Below, one piece after another: positions 1 to 6,481 of a stretch of DNA of 14,248 nucleotides (position 1 is its first letter; the number at the start of each line of letters is the position of its first letter). The translations under genes were made by a program, and so were the position numbers. The DNA is taken from positions 1 through 14,248 of the forward strand of contig JARYMD010000065.1 in the NCBI GenBank assembly GCA_029907285.1, in the 5' to 3' direction. The notes under the pieces are model-generated. The model was not told the origin of the DNA and made no database searches. It saw nothing but the letters and a program-made list of their open reading frames with translations. The stretch is from Verrucomicrobiota bacterium (GTDB lineage Bacteria > Verrucomicrobiota > Verrucomicrobiia > Limisphaerales > J093).

Positions 1-2144
1 CTCTGAAGCGCGCCCTTGCGCCGGCTTATTGCCTCAACCTTCTCCTGCAGTACCGCGAGCTCATTCTCAACGGCGGCAATGAGATTTTTTCTCGCCAGAA
101 CTGACGACGGGGTTGCTCCTTCACGCGCGGAGTGACCGCCGCTGTAAACGCCGTGGCGGCTGAGATGTTCTCCGGCGCGCGTGACGAAATCTGCCGTGCC
201 ATTGCATTCGCTCCATGCGCGCGTTGCTGTTTCAAGGTCAGGCACAAGATACGTTCGCCCGAGCAAACTCGCGACCAGCGGTTTGACCAGGTCGTCTGCA
301 TTAACCAGGTCCAACACAGGCTGAGCGCCCATCGCTCCCAACCGCTGTGCCAGCTCGGGCGATACTTGCTCTGTCGGCACACCGTTCCGCAGCCCCAGAG
401 AAGCAATGGCAGCGCTGCCGGTCTGGTTTGCTGCGAGCTCGCCAAGGATTGTGCAGGCTCGGGCCGGTTCATCGGTTAGTATCAATTGCAGATGATACCC
501 CAATGCGCCTTCCACGGCAGGCACGTGTTCGTTCGAAACGTGCATATGCTCAACCAGCGTTCCGAGCAGGCCGGGCGCGCTCTTCAGCAGGGCTTGTGCT
601 GTCGCGCCGAAACCTTCGTGGCCTTCTTCCAACTGGCGCAAGACGGCCAGCTTCGAATGCTGTTCGGCCTGCAACCGCTGCAAAGATTCAAGTTCCTTTG
701 AAACATCCTGAAGCTCTTGCTGGACCTTCTTTAGCGCTTCCTGGCGTCTTGCCAGCTCGGCTTTTTGTGATTCAGCATTTTGGCTGTGCATGCCGGATTC
801 GAGCTCAAATTCCTTCAGGCGCTGCTCCAAACGCAGGCGCTCTTCCTCGAGCTGGATTTTCTCGGCGGAAAGCTTTTCCAATCGGACCAGATTTGCCTGT
901 TTTTGAAAGTCGAGCGCGCTGGCTTCATTGCGCAGGCGGGTCAACTGCTGCGCTGCTGAAAACTCCCTGTCCTGGGCTGCTGAGAGTTCCTCCTGGCACT
1001 TTCTCAACGCGGTTTCAATATCGTTGACAACAGCGCTTCTTTTTTTCATTTCGTCGCGAAGCTCGGCCAGCCGCGATGTGGACTCTCTGACGCGTTCACC
1101 CAAAGTGCCGAGTTCCTGCTCGGTCTCCAAGCGGCGTTGTTCGGCTTCCGCGATCTCCGTCAGGAAGCGGGTGTCCTGAGTTGCGAGTTCGGACAGCAGT
1201 TCTTTATTGAACTTTATACGGTTCTCATGTTGCTCGCATTCGGCCTTCAATTCGAGCTCGCGCTGGCGTGCCCGGGCGATTTCGGAATCCAGGGCGGACA
1301 ATTGCTGGCGCAAACCGCCCACCTGTTGTTCCATGCGCGACACTTCGAGGCCGCAGTTTTCGAGGTTTGTCCGCGCTGTTTCAAGTTTCTCCTCGCATTG
1401 GGAGGCTTCGGCCCGCAGGACATCGAACTGATGTCTGGCGAGCTGAGTTTCCAGGTGCTTCAACTCGGCCTCGTACTGTTTGAAGCGGCGCGCTTTGCCG
1501 GCCTGTCGTTGCAGCGAGATTATCTGCCGTTTTACCTCACGAATAATGTCATCGACTCGGAGCAGGTTCTGTTCAGTGTTTTCGAGTTTGCGCAGGGCCT
1601 CGCGCTTTTGAGCTTTGAATCTTGTTATTCCAGCGGCTTCCTCAAAAACCATCCGGCGTTCTTCGGGTTTGCTCGACAGAATCTGGGTCATGTTTCCCTG
1701 GGCCATTACGCTGTAGCTGGCCCGCCCAACGCCTGTCCCCATGAAAAGCTGTTGGACGTCTTTCAGCCGGCAGGGTGTTTTATTGATGAAATACTCACTT
1801 CCGCCGTCCCTGAAAACCCTGCGCGTGATCGTCAGTTCATGATACGGCAGTTCGATGCCGGCAGCCCTGAGCTGCGCTTCGTCAACCTCTTCAATTGTCA
1901 GGCTGACCTCGGCAAAACCCATCTTTGGGCGTTTCTCAGTTCCGTTGAAAATGACGTCAGCCATCTCCTCTCCGCGCAAGGCCTTGGCTGACTGCTCCCC
2001 TAGAACCCATCGAACCGCGTCCACGATGTTCGATTTGCCGCAGCCGTTTGGGCCCACAATGGCTGTGATCCCCGGCTGAAAGACCAGCGAAATCCTCTCC
2101 GAGAAGGACTTAAACCCAACTGCAGTGAGACTCTTTAGGTACAC
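1..2144 (-). CDS. smc: Chromosome segregation protein SMC (N-terminal part, cut by window edge)
   Basis: SMC is the ATPase of bacterial condensin; it organises and helps segregate the nucleoid. Translating the minus strand from a GTG at 2144 gives VYLKSL, the usual SMC opening, and an in-frame TAG lies just upstream, so no longer start exists. About 714 residues are visible. The Walker A motif GPNGCGKS is at residues 31-38. The Q-loop glutamine is near residue 149, followed by SKPEERR and the SMC signature EEAAGI around 168-173. A long coiled coil rich in E, K, R, Q and L fills roughly 175-510, and the hinge domain covers about 510-670, ending near GVYSGG. The coil then turns back and the gene leaves the window, so the C-terminal coil, signature motif and Walker B (about 480 residues in a typical 1190-aa protein) are missing. 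There is no clear Shine-Dalgarno before the GTG. It is last in the hit-to-smc block, 137 bp after recO. Confidence 0.96.
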   Translation of the reverse strand, partial: MYLKSLTAVGFKSFSERISLVFQPGITAIVGPNGCGKSNIVDAVRWVLGEQSAKALRGEEMADVIFNGTEKRPKMGFAEVSLTIEEVDEAQLRAAGIELPYHELTITRRVFRDGGSEYFINKTPCRLKDVQQLFMGTGVGRASYSVMAQGNMTQILSSKPEERRMVFEEAAGITRFKAQKREALRKLENTEQNLLRVDDIIREVKRQIISLQRQAGKARRFKQYEAELKHLETQLARHQFDVLRAEASQCEEKLETARTNLENCGLEVSRMEQQVGGLRQQLSALDSEIARARQRELELKAECEQHENRIKFNKELLSELATQDTRFLTEIAEAEQRRLETEQELGTLGERVRESTSRLAELRDEMKKRSAVVNDIETALRKCQEELSAAQDREFSAAQQLTRLRNEASALDFQKQANLVRLEKLSAEKIQLEEERLRLEQRLKEFELESGMHSQNAESQKAELARRQEALKKVQQELQDVSKELESLQRLQAEQHSKLAVLRQLEEGHEGFGATAQALLKSAPGLLGTLVEHMHVSNEHVPAVEGALGYHLQLILTDEPARACTILGELAANQTGSAAIASLGLRNGVPTEQVSPELAQRLGAMGAQPVLDLVNADDLVKPLVASLLGRTYLVPDLETATRAWSECNGTADFVTRAGEHLSRHGVYSGGHSAREGATPSSVLARKNLIAAVENELAVLQEKVEAISRRKGALQ

Positions 2145-2281
2145 CGCAACCCAGTTAACCCGATTCTAAGCCGGATGTAAAGGACAAAACCACAACATAC
2201 AGTGGCCGGAATACGGTCATGCCCCAACTAATGGAGGCACGCCCAACTTTGCCGAAGTCGCCCCCATCCATTTCATGTTCC

Positions 2282-2926
2282 CTATTCCAATAACGCTAAT
2301 TCCCAGCCTGACGGTAGCCGCCCAAGGTGATAGTTCAAGAAACCATTTAGAAAACCCGCCAATGCCCGTTGTGTTTCGTGGGCAGGTTGCAGGCTGGAAA
2401 CGCTTGCGAGTTCCAGCCGTGAAAGCTCTTCGGCCATGCTCACTGCGGCGGGCCGTAGTCCTGTTTTTGACCAATCCGGGCTCAGCCCTGATTCCGTAAG
2501 AAGTTTCAGTTCAAAGGCCAACACCACCAGAGGGTTTGGATTGTTTGAGGCGAAAACCTTGAGGGCATCGCGCAGGAGGTCATACAAGGCTGGCACCGCA
2601 GTCTCCTCTTCTGCAATGCGTTCGATCAGGCGGGCACAATACGCTGCCCTGCAAAGCGCGTGGTAGTTTTTGCGCAAACCGGCGTGGATGTCTCGGGGGG
2701 CGACTTCTCGGAGTATGTGCAACGCAGAACTGCGGCTCCTGTTGAAGGTGAAATCAGCTTCATAAAACAGGTCCAGTTTTCCGCGAAACGGCGATTTCGG
2801 CCGCCGCGCGCCCTTTGCGATTGTTGAAATCCTTCCCCATGAAGGCGTCAGCCAACGGACAATCAGGCTGGTCTCGGCAAAAGGCAGGGTGCGCAGCACG
2901 AGGCCTGTTGCGCGCTCGACACTCAT
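2282..2926 (-). CDS. recO: DNA repair protein RecO, short form without zinc knuckle
   Basis: RecO acts with RecR (and RecF) to load RecA on SSB-coated single-stranded DNA and to anneal strands during gap repair. The 214-aa product has the family layout. An N-terminal OB fold spans about 1-78 and opens with the typical TGLVLRT and the pattern E-T-S-L-I-V; GRISTIAKGARRPKS is the usual basic loop. A helical domain from about 80 contains FELKLLTESGL. Many RecO proteins carry a four-cysteine zinc knuckle after this helix. Here the sequence goes straight to SPDWSKTGL with no cysteines, which explains the short length (about 240 is usual). The ATG overlaps the stop of the DUF502 gene as ATGA, indicating translational coupling. 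Family assignment is firm; the exact role in this organism is by homology. Confidence 0.93.
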   Translation of the reverse strand: MSVERATGLVLRTLPFAETSLIVRWLTPSWGRISTIAKGARRPKSPFRGKLDLFYEADFTFNRSRSSALHILREVAPRDIHAGLRKNYHALCRAAYCARLIERIAEEETAVPALYDLLRDALKVFASNNPNPLVVLAFELKLLTESGLSPDWSKTGLRPAAVSMAEELSRLELASVSSLQPAHETQRALAGFLNGFLNYHLGRLPSGWELALLE

Positions 2927-3645
2927 GCGGGCGGTTCTGTTGGCGGCATTGTGTTTCCTGCTGGCGGCAGATCGATCCGCCGCTGGTACTCGGGGGTCAC
3001 AGACCCGAGGCTGATAACGTACTTGATACCTTCGGCAACTGACATTTGCAGCGGAATCACTTCGCTTTCAGGCACAACAAGCAGAAAGCCGCTGGTTGGG
3101 TTTGGCGTCGTTGGAACGAAAACTCCGACCATTTTCCTTCCGAGTTTTGCAGAGGCTTCCGGGTGTTCGTCGCTCGTAACAAATGCCACTGAATATATCC
3201 CCCGACGGGGATACTCGAAGAGCACCACCTGCTTGAACGCCGATTTCTTCGTGCTCGAGAACGCCTCGTTGACCTGCTTTACAGTCACGTAAATCTTGTT
3301 GAGCAGAGGCACGCGGGAGAGGGCGTTGTCAACCAGCCGAATCAGCCTCCGCCCGATGTAAAACCTTGCTCCGCGTCCCACCATGGTCACCAGCAAAACA
3401 GCGAACAACAATGCCGCCAGACTCCAGTACCAATACATCTCGCCCTGGCCGTCGCGTTCATGCGTCAGATGACGGGGTATGAAGAACAGCAACAGGTCGG
3501 TCACATTCGAAACGGTGCCGAAAAGCCAGCGGACTATCGCCAGCGAAATCACCGCCGGAAGCACAACGGCAAGGCCGGTTAGGAAATTGGCCCGCCAGCG
3601 GGATGCTATGGATCGCATATGCGTTTTATGGACTGCCGCGCGCAT
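2923..3645 (-). CDS. DUF502 family membrane protein
   Basis: This 240-aa inner-membrane protein belongs to the DUF502 family, whose molecular function is not established. Two membrane segments are visible, about residues 20-45 (FLTGLAVVLPAVISLAIVRW) and 73-91 (YWSLAALLFAVLLVTMVG). The family hallmark RVPLLNKIYVTVKQ follows at about 111-124. The cytosolic part includes VVLFEYPRRGIYSVAFVT, then VGVFVPTTPNPTSGFLLVV and a proline-rich tail. The first ATG at 3645 is preferred over the internal ATG at 3618 because GGAGGG lies 5 bases ahead of it, the best ribosome binding site in this operon. This start overlaps the end of ybeY by 40 bp, and the stop overlaps recO by 4 bp. Its place between ybeY and recO looks like a conserved housekeeping order rather than evidence of a repair or RNA role. 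Confidence 0.9.
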   Translation of the reverse strand: MRAAVHKTHMRSIASRWRANFLTGLAVVLPAVISLAIVRWLFGTVSNVTDLLLFFIPRHLTHERDGQGEMYWYWSLAALLFAVLLVTMVGRGARFYIGRRLIRLVDNALSRVPLLNKIYVTVKQVNEAFSSTKKSAFKQVVLFEYPRRGIYSVAFVTSDEHPEASAKLGRKMVGVFVPTTPNPTSGFLLVVPESEVIPLQMSVAEGIKYVISLGSVTPEYQRRIDLPPAGNTMPPTEPPA

Positions 3646-4160
3646 GGCAACCCTCCAATCCCCCTTAGATCGAAACGGTTGCGCAGCCTTTTCAAAAGTT
3701 TGTTTTCTGCCTGTTTCATGACTCGCCGCTGAGGGGCGCTTGAATCGTCAAACCCTCGCAAATGCAGCAGACCGTGCGCCAAATACCGCACAACTTCGGA
3801 TTGCCAGCCGGTGTGAAATCGCCGGGCCTGTCGTTTCGCTTCGTCCAGTGAAATGACAATGTCGCCTCGCAACGGACAACAGGGGTTAGCGGCGCTTGCC
3901 CCTGCCGAATGATCAAAGGCGATGACGTCGGTGGTGCCTGCATGCCCGAGCCAGCGCCGATTCAGTCGTTCCATTTCAGCATCGTCCACCAACACCACGC
4001 ACAACTCGTGAGACGTTTGAGCTCGGGCATTGATCGCAATGGGCTCTTCGCTTAGCGCAGTGAGAATGATTCGGCGCAACAATGCCGAGTTCACGCGGTG
4101 GCGCGGGTGTTTGTTGCGCAGAGCCAGCTCAGGTTTGGCGGTTTCCCCGGTGAGCTTCAT
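3606..4160 (-). CDS. ybeY: Endoribonuclease / rRNA maturation factor YbeY
   Basis: YbeY is a metal-dependent RNase used in 16S rRNA 3'-end maturation and ribosome quality control. The family core is clear: LNRRWLGHAGTTDVIAFD at about 66-83, RGDIVISLDEA at 98-108, and the metal site HGLLHLRGFDD at 129-139. The canonical motif is HxxxHxxxxxH. Here H129 and H133 are present but the third position is Asp139, a substitution other bacterial YbeY lineages tolerate. The open frame extends to an ATG at 4202, but the ATG at 4160 (MKLTGETAKP) places the first strand ELALRNKH where the family begins, giving 184 aa. Neither start has a good Shine-Dalgarno. About 25-30 residues follow the usual C terminus and overlap the DUF502 gene. 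The 5' end overlaps phoH by 32 bp, fitting the known PhoH/YbeY partnership. Confidence 0.92.
   Translation of the reverse strand: MKLTGETAKPELALRNKHPRHRVNSALLRRIILTALSEEPIAINARAQTSHELCVVLVDDAEMERLNRRWLGHAGTTDVIAFDHSAGASAANPCCPLRGDIVISLDEAKRQARRFHTGWQSEVVRYLAHGLLHLRGFDDSSAPQRRVMKQAENKLLKRLRNRFDLRGIGGLPCARQSIKRICDP
3651..3656 (-). promoter_or_regulatory. Strong Shine-Dalgarno (GGAGGG) for the DUF502 gene, inside ybeY
   Basis: On the minus strand GGAGGG stands 5 bases before the ATG at 3645. It lies within the last codons of ybeY. It decides the DUF502 start between 3645 and 3618, since the inner ATG has no such site, and it suggests that ribosomes initiate the downstream gene independently of ybeY termination. 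Confidence 0.75.
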
Positions 4161-5091
4161 ACGCGGCGAGAATCTGCTGAACCAGCGGGTGCCTGACCAC
4201 ATCCTTTTTGCTCAGCTCGACAATGGCGATTCCTTCGATTCCTGCCAGTGCCTCGCGGGCTTCGATCAGGCCGGATGCTTTTTTTGACGGGAGATCGATT
4301 TGCGTGAGGTCGCCAGTGACCACGGCTTTGGAATTGTGGCCGAGCCTGGTGAGGAACATGAACATCTGTTCGGTTGTCGAATTCTGCGCTTCATCGAAGA
4401 TGATGAACGAGTGATTGAGGGTTCTTCCGCGCATGTAAGCCAGCGGGGCTATCTCGATTGTGCCGCGTTCCATGAGGCGATGCACTTCCTCGGTGGGGAG
4501 CATGTCATAGAGCGCGTCGTATAGTGGGCGCAGGTAGGGCGCGAGCTTCTCTTTCAGGTCGCCCGGCAGGAACCCGAGCGCTTCACCGGCTTCGACGGCA
4601 GGGCGGGTGAGCACCAGGCGGCTGACCTTGTTTTCCCTGAGCGCGGCTGTTGCCATGGCCATGGCGAGATAAGTTTTGCCTGTTCCGGCCGGGCCAATCC
4701 CAATCGTGAGGTCATGTTGTCGGATTGCCTCGATGTACCGGCGTTGACCGGTGGTTTTTGGGGTGACGCTGGCTTTGCGGGTGGATGTTTGGATGCGTTC
4801 TGCGTGGAGGCTTTGGAGTGCGGCGACGCCCTCGTTTTTAACGACTGCCAGTGCAAGGGCGAAATCCTGGTTGCGGACGGCCCCCCCTGATTTCAGCGTG
4901 CCTTCCAGCAGTTGAAACAGATGCCGCGCCCTGCCGATGGCCTCTCCGTCTCCTTCGAGTTTTATCCATGAATCGCGGGCGGTTGCGCGCACATCAAGCG
5001 CTTCCGCGAGCGCAGCAAGGTTTCGGGGGTCGTTGTTGTACAGTTGTTGTGTTAGACGTGCGCTTTCGAAATGAAGAGTTTCTGTGGGCAT
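4129..5091 (-). CDS. phoH: PhoH-like P-loop ATPase (YbeZ type)
   Basis: PhoH/YbeZ proteins are cytoplasmic P-loop ATPases related to helicase domain 1; they work with YbeY in RNA metabolism. The 320-aa product has the small N-terminal domain (about 1-65, with NLAALAEALDV) and a linker. The ATPase core follows: TGQRRYIEAI at about 114-123, Walker A GPAGTGKT at 133-140, LVLTRPAVEAGEALGFLPGD at 159-178, Walker B FIIFDEAQN at 229-237, and VVTGDLTQIDLP at 257-268. Length matches the family. It starts 10 bp after the HIT gene stop and overlaps ybeY by 32 bp, so it is inside an operon. No strong Shine-Dalgarno is visible. The motif set separates it from RecA or other AAA proteins, so the call is secure; the exact substrate is not. 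Confidence 0.95.
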   Translation of the reverse strand: MPTETLHFESARLTQQLYNNDPRNLAALAEALDVRATARDSWIKLEGDGEAIGRARHLFQLLEGTLKSGGAVRNQDFALALAVVKNEGVAALQSLHAERIQTSTRKASVTPKTTGQRRYIEAIRQHDLTIGIGPAGTGKTYLAMAMATAALRENKVSRLVLTRPAVEAGEALGFLPGDLKEKLAPYLRPLYDALYDMLPTEEVHRLMERGTIEIAPLAYMRGRTLNHSFIIFDEAQNSTTEQMFMFLTRLGHNSKAVVTGDLTQIDLPSKKASGLIEAREALAGIEGIAIVELSKKDVVRHPLVQQILAAYEAHRGNRQT

Positions 5092-5101
5092 TTCGGGGGA
5101 G

Positions 5102-5620
5102 CTACAAAGACTGTGTGGGCTGAGCGTGGGATTGTTCTGCGAGGGCGGCGCGCAACTGTGCTGCCAAGTCGGTCAACGCTTGCGGCACCACGGTTGTGTT
5201 TGCCAGAACGGGCATGAAATTAGTGTCGCCGTTCCATCTTGGCACCACGTGGATATGCAGGTGTTCGGTTACTCCGGCGCCTGCCACGCGCCCAAGGTTG
5301 ATTCCCAAGTTGAACCCATCGGGTTTCATCACTTTCTTCAAAGCGTTCACGCAACGCCGCGTCAACAGCATCAAGTCCGTCAATTCCGCGTCGCTCAGTT
5401 CATCCAGATTCGAGGTTTGTCGATACGGAACAACCATCAAATGTCCGCCTGTATATGGATACGAGTTCAGCAATGCATAACAGCTCCGCTCACGAACCAG
5501 CACAAGGTTCCCAACATCGTCATTCGACTGCGCGATGCGCGCAAACAATGACTGGTCTGTGGTCGGCGACTTCGGCGCCAGGATGTACTGGATTCGCCAC
5601 GGCGCATGGAGGTGTTCCAT
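5102..5620 (-). CDS. HIT family nucleotide hydrolase/phosphorylase
   Basis: HIT-family enzymes cleave or transfer nucleotidyl groups, typically on dinucleoside polyphosphates such as Ap4A or on AMP conjugates, through a nucleophilic histidine. The 172-aa protein opens with the subgroup signature LHAPWRIQYIL and has LLNSYPYTGGHLMVVPYR at about 51-67. The catalytic triad is EHLHIHVVPRW with H120, H122 and H124. The tail GDTNFMPV is typical of the Ap4A-phosphorylase-like branch. The C-x-x-C often found after the N-terminal signature in this branch is absent (PKSPTTDQ instead). It is first in the minus-strand block leading to phoH, ybeY, DUF502, recO and smc, and a sigma-70-like promoter lies just upstream. 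Substrate cannot be told from sequence. Confidence 0.92.
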   Translation of the reverse strand: MEHLHAPWRIQYILAPKSPTTDQSLFARIAQSNDDVGNLVLVRERSCYALLNSYPYTGGHLMVVPYRQTSNLDELSDAELTDLMLLTRRCVNALKKVMKPDGFNLGINLGRVAGAGVTEHLHIHVVPRWNGDTNFMPVLANTTVVPQALTDLAAQLRAALAEQSHAQPTQSL

Positions 5621-5660
5621 GATTCAACGCTAATCACTGCGGAGAGTTTTGTAAAGCCAT

Positions 5661-5689
5661 AGTCTAATCGCCATATCCGAGTTTTGCAA
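5661..5689 (-). promoter_or_regulatory. Candidate sigma-70-type promoter for the hit-phoH-ybeY-recO-smc block
   Basis: Read on the minus strand, TTGCAA (5689-5684) and TAGACT (5666-5661) are separated by exactly 17 bases; each matches 4 of 6 consensus positions. The -10 box ends 40 bp before the HIT start codon, implying a leader of roughly 33 nt. A perfect 10-bp palindrome CAGCATGCTG (5693-5702) sits just upstream of the -35. This is a visual match only. Confidence 0.35.
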
Positions 5690-5951
5690 ACACAGCATGC
5701 TGCGATCATAACCCGCATATTCTGTAGCCTGCATCCGATTCGCAGAATGCTCAGGGTTGAAATGTGAGCAATAATACATGCCGCAATCGGTTTACGGCTG
5801 GACCAGCCACAAATTCGCTTGTCCAACGGGCTCGGCTTCCCGGCGTTTGGCGCTGGTTCAACAATCACATCAATTCGTCTCTGATTTGCATGATGGTCGG
5901 CCCGTGTTGGTTGGATCAAGTCAGTAACGTCCAAATGGTTGTGAAAATGCG

Positions 5952-5978
5952 TTGTCAGGCTTTGGGGAAATAGATTAT
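5952..5978 (+). promoter_or_regulatory. Weak candidate promoter for the A-B-C cassette
   Basis: TTGTCA (5952-5957, 5 of 6 matches to the -35 consensus) is followed after 15 bases by GATTAT (5973-5978, 4 of 6). The spacing is short. It would give a leader of about 15-20 nt before the ATG at 6002. Confidence 0.25.
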
Positions 5979-5989
5979 GCGTTGGGCTC

Positions 5990-5995
5990 GGTGAG
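5990..5995 (+). promoter_or_regulatory. Ribosome binding site GGTGAG for gene A
   Basis: GGTGAG lies 6 bases before the ATG at 6002, a suitable distance. It favours ATG 6002 over the TTG codon at 5999 as the start of gene A and supports the idea that this frame was a genuine gene. Confidence 0.5.
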
Positions 5996-6001
5996 ATCTT
6001 G

Positions 6002-6481
6002 ATGAAAGGCGAAGTCAAAATCAGAGTGTCTGTTCCTGCGACCGGTTATCGTCGGGGGATGTTTTTCAACCGCTTCGCCATTCAGTGGATTGACGGACGA
6101 CATGCGCTGGCTGACTTTGCACTCGTGGATGCTGTTGGCAACTTGCGTGACAGCTACGCTTGCCTGCTCAGTCGGCAAACACTTAAGGAAAGCCGCGAGC
6201 GGTTGGGCAAATAGCTTGCCCGGATTGGAGCGCCAGGGAATCCGGTGCCAGTCTGGGTGCCGCCTACACAGGGGCAAACCGACATGGACAATTTCATTTT
6301 GATGGGTTACGGAGAAGAAGCCGAGATTTTGCTGGCTGCTTTCGCGGTGGGGTCGGCTATTCAACAAACGAAGGAGAAAGACGAAGAAATTACTATGGAG
6401 CCGGTAGCGTGCCTGCGGTGCGATTTAGAAACCCAGAAGCAATTCCTGGCAAATCTCCTCGCAGAAGAAGCTGAGACATGA
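6002..6481 (+). pseudogene. Gene A: unknown protein interrupted by an in-frame amber codon
   Basis: The frame beginning at ATG 6002 runs 70 codons to a TAG at 6212-6214. The very same frame then continues open for 89 more codons to a TGA at 6479-6481. The stop falls inside a stretch that would otherwise be a continuous amphipathic helix (TLKESRERLGK, stop, LARIG), so one nonsense change in a 159-codon gene is the simplest reading. The first part looks beta-rich and ordered (FFNRFAIQWIDG, ADFALVDAVGNLRD, YACLLSRQ), which loosely recalls small DUF3467-like folds. The second part has a hydrophobic helix (EEAEILLAAFAVGSA, about 105-119), a CLRC motif at 137-140 and an acidic helical tail. No family is recognised. 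Its final stop overlaps the start of gene B as ATGA. Alternatives are a sequencing error, readthrough, or two separate small proteins. Confidence 0.55.
6245..6481 (+). CDS. Possible re-initiated C-terminal fragment of gene A
   Basis: If the amber codon at 6212-6214 is real, the distal half could still be made from the GTG at 6245 (78 aa) or, more plausibly, the ATG at 6284 (MDNFILMGYG, 65 aa). Neither has a clear ribosome binding site. Its value may lie in coupling: its TGA overlaps the ATG of gene B, so translation through here would feed ribosomes into gene B. It has no recognisable domain; a CxxC pair lies near residues 56-59 counted from 6245, followed by a polar helix. It is listed separately because an automatic caller would split gene A at this point. 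Confidence 0.35.
   Translation: MPVWVPPTQGQTDMDNFILMGYGEEAEILLAAFAVGSAIQQTKEKDEEITMEPVACLRCDLETQKQFLANLLAEEAET

Larger units (their letters stand above)
5690..6001. other. Lower-GC intergenic region between hit (-) and gene A (+)
   Basis: These roughly 310 bases separate two divergent units. No protein with family character is seen; the open frames on both strands read like chance translations. The stretch is A/T richer than its surroundings: counted lines 5881-5940 and 5941-6000 are 48% and 47% G+C. It contains the palindrome CAGCATGCTG (5693-5702) and a 13-bp dyad, GGCTGG-A-CCAGCC (5796-5808), that could be an operator. The likely promoter and ribosome binding site of gene A lie at its right end. 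No insertion-sequence end or direct repeat was recognised. Confidence 0.6.

Noticed and set aside
1137..1991. 284-codon plus-strand open frame, with several shorter plus-strand frames across 132-2079
   Set aside because: All are antisense to smc, whose minus-strand translation is unmistakable; their products have no family character.
4161..4202. Earlier ATG (4202) for ybeY
   Set aside because: The added 14 residues lie before the first strand of the YbeY fold and deepen the overlap with phoH; the later ATG matches the family N terminus better.
5764..5973. 69-codon plus-strand frame starting with GTG
   Set aside because: No ribosome binding site and no domain pattern; it ends where the candidate cassette promoter lies.
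5467..6018. 183-codon minus-strand frame covering the hit promoter region and part of hit
   Set aside because: It overlaps hit out of frame and its translation shows no ordered pattern; it runs through the lower-GC spacer.
5975..6367. 130-codon minus-strand frame opposite gene A
   Set aside because: Its His/Pro/Arg/Asn-rich product looks like the complement of a real gene, while the plus-strand frame has a ribosome binding site and coupling to gene B.
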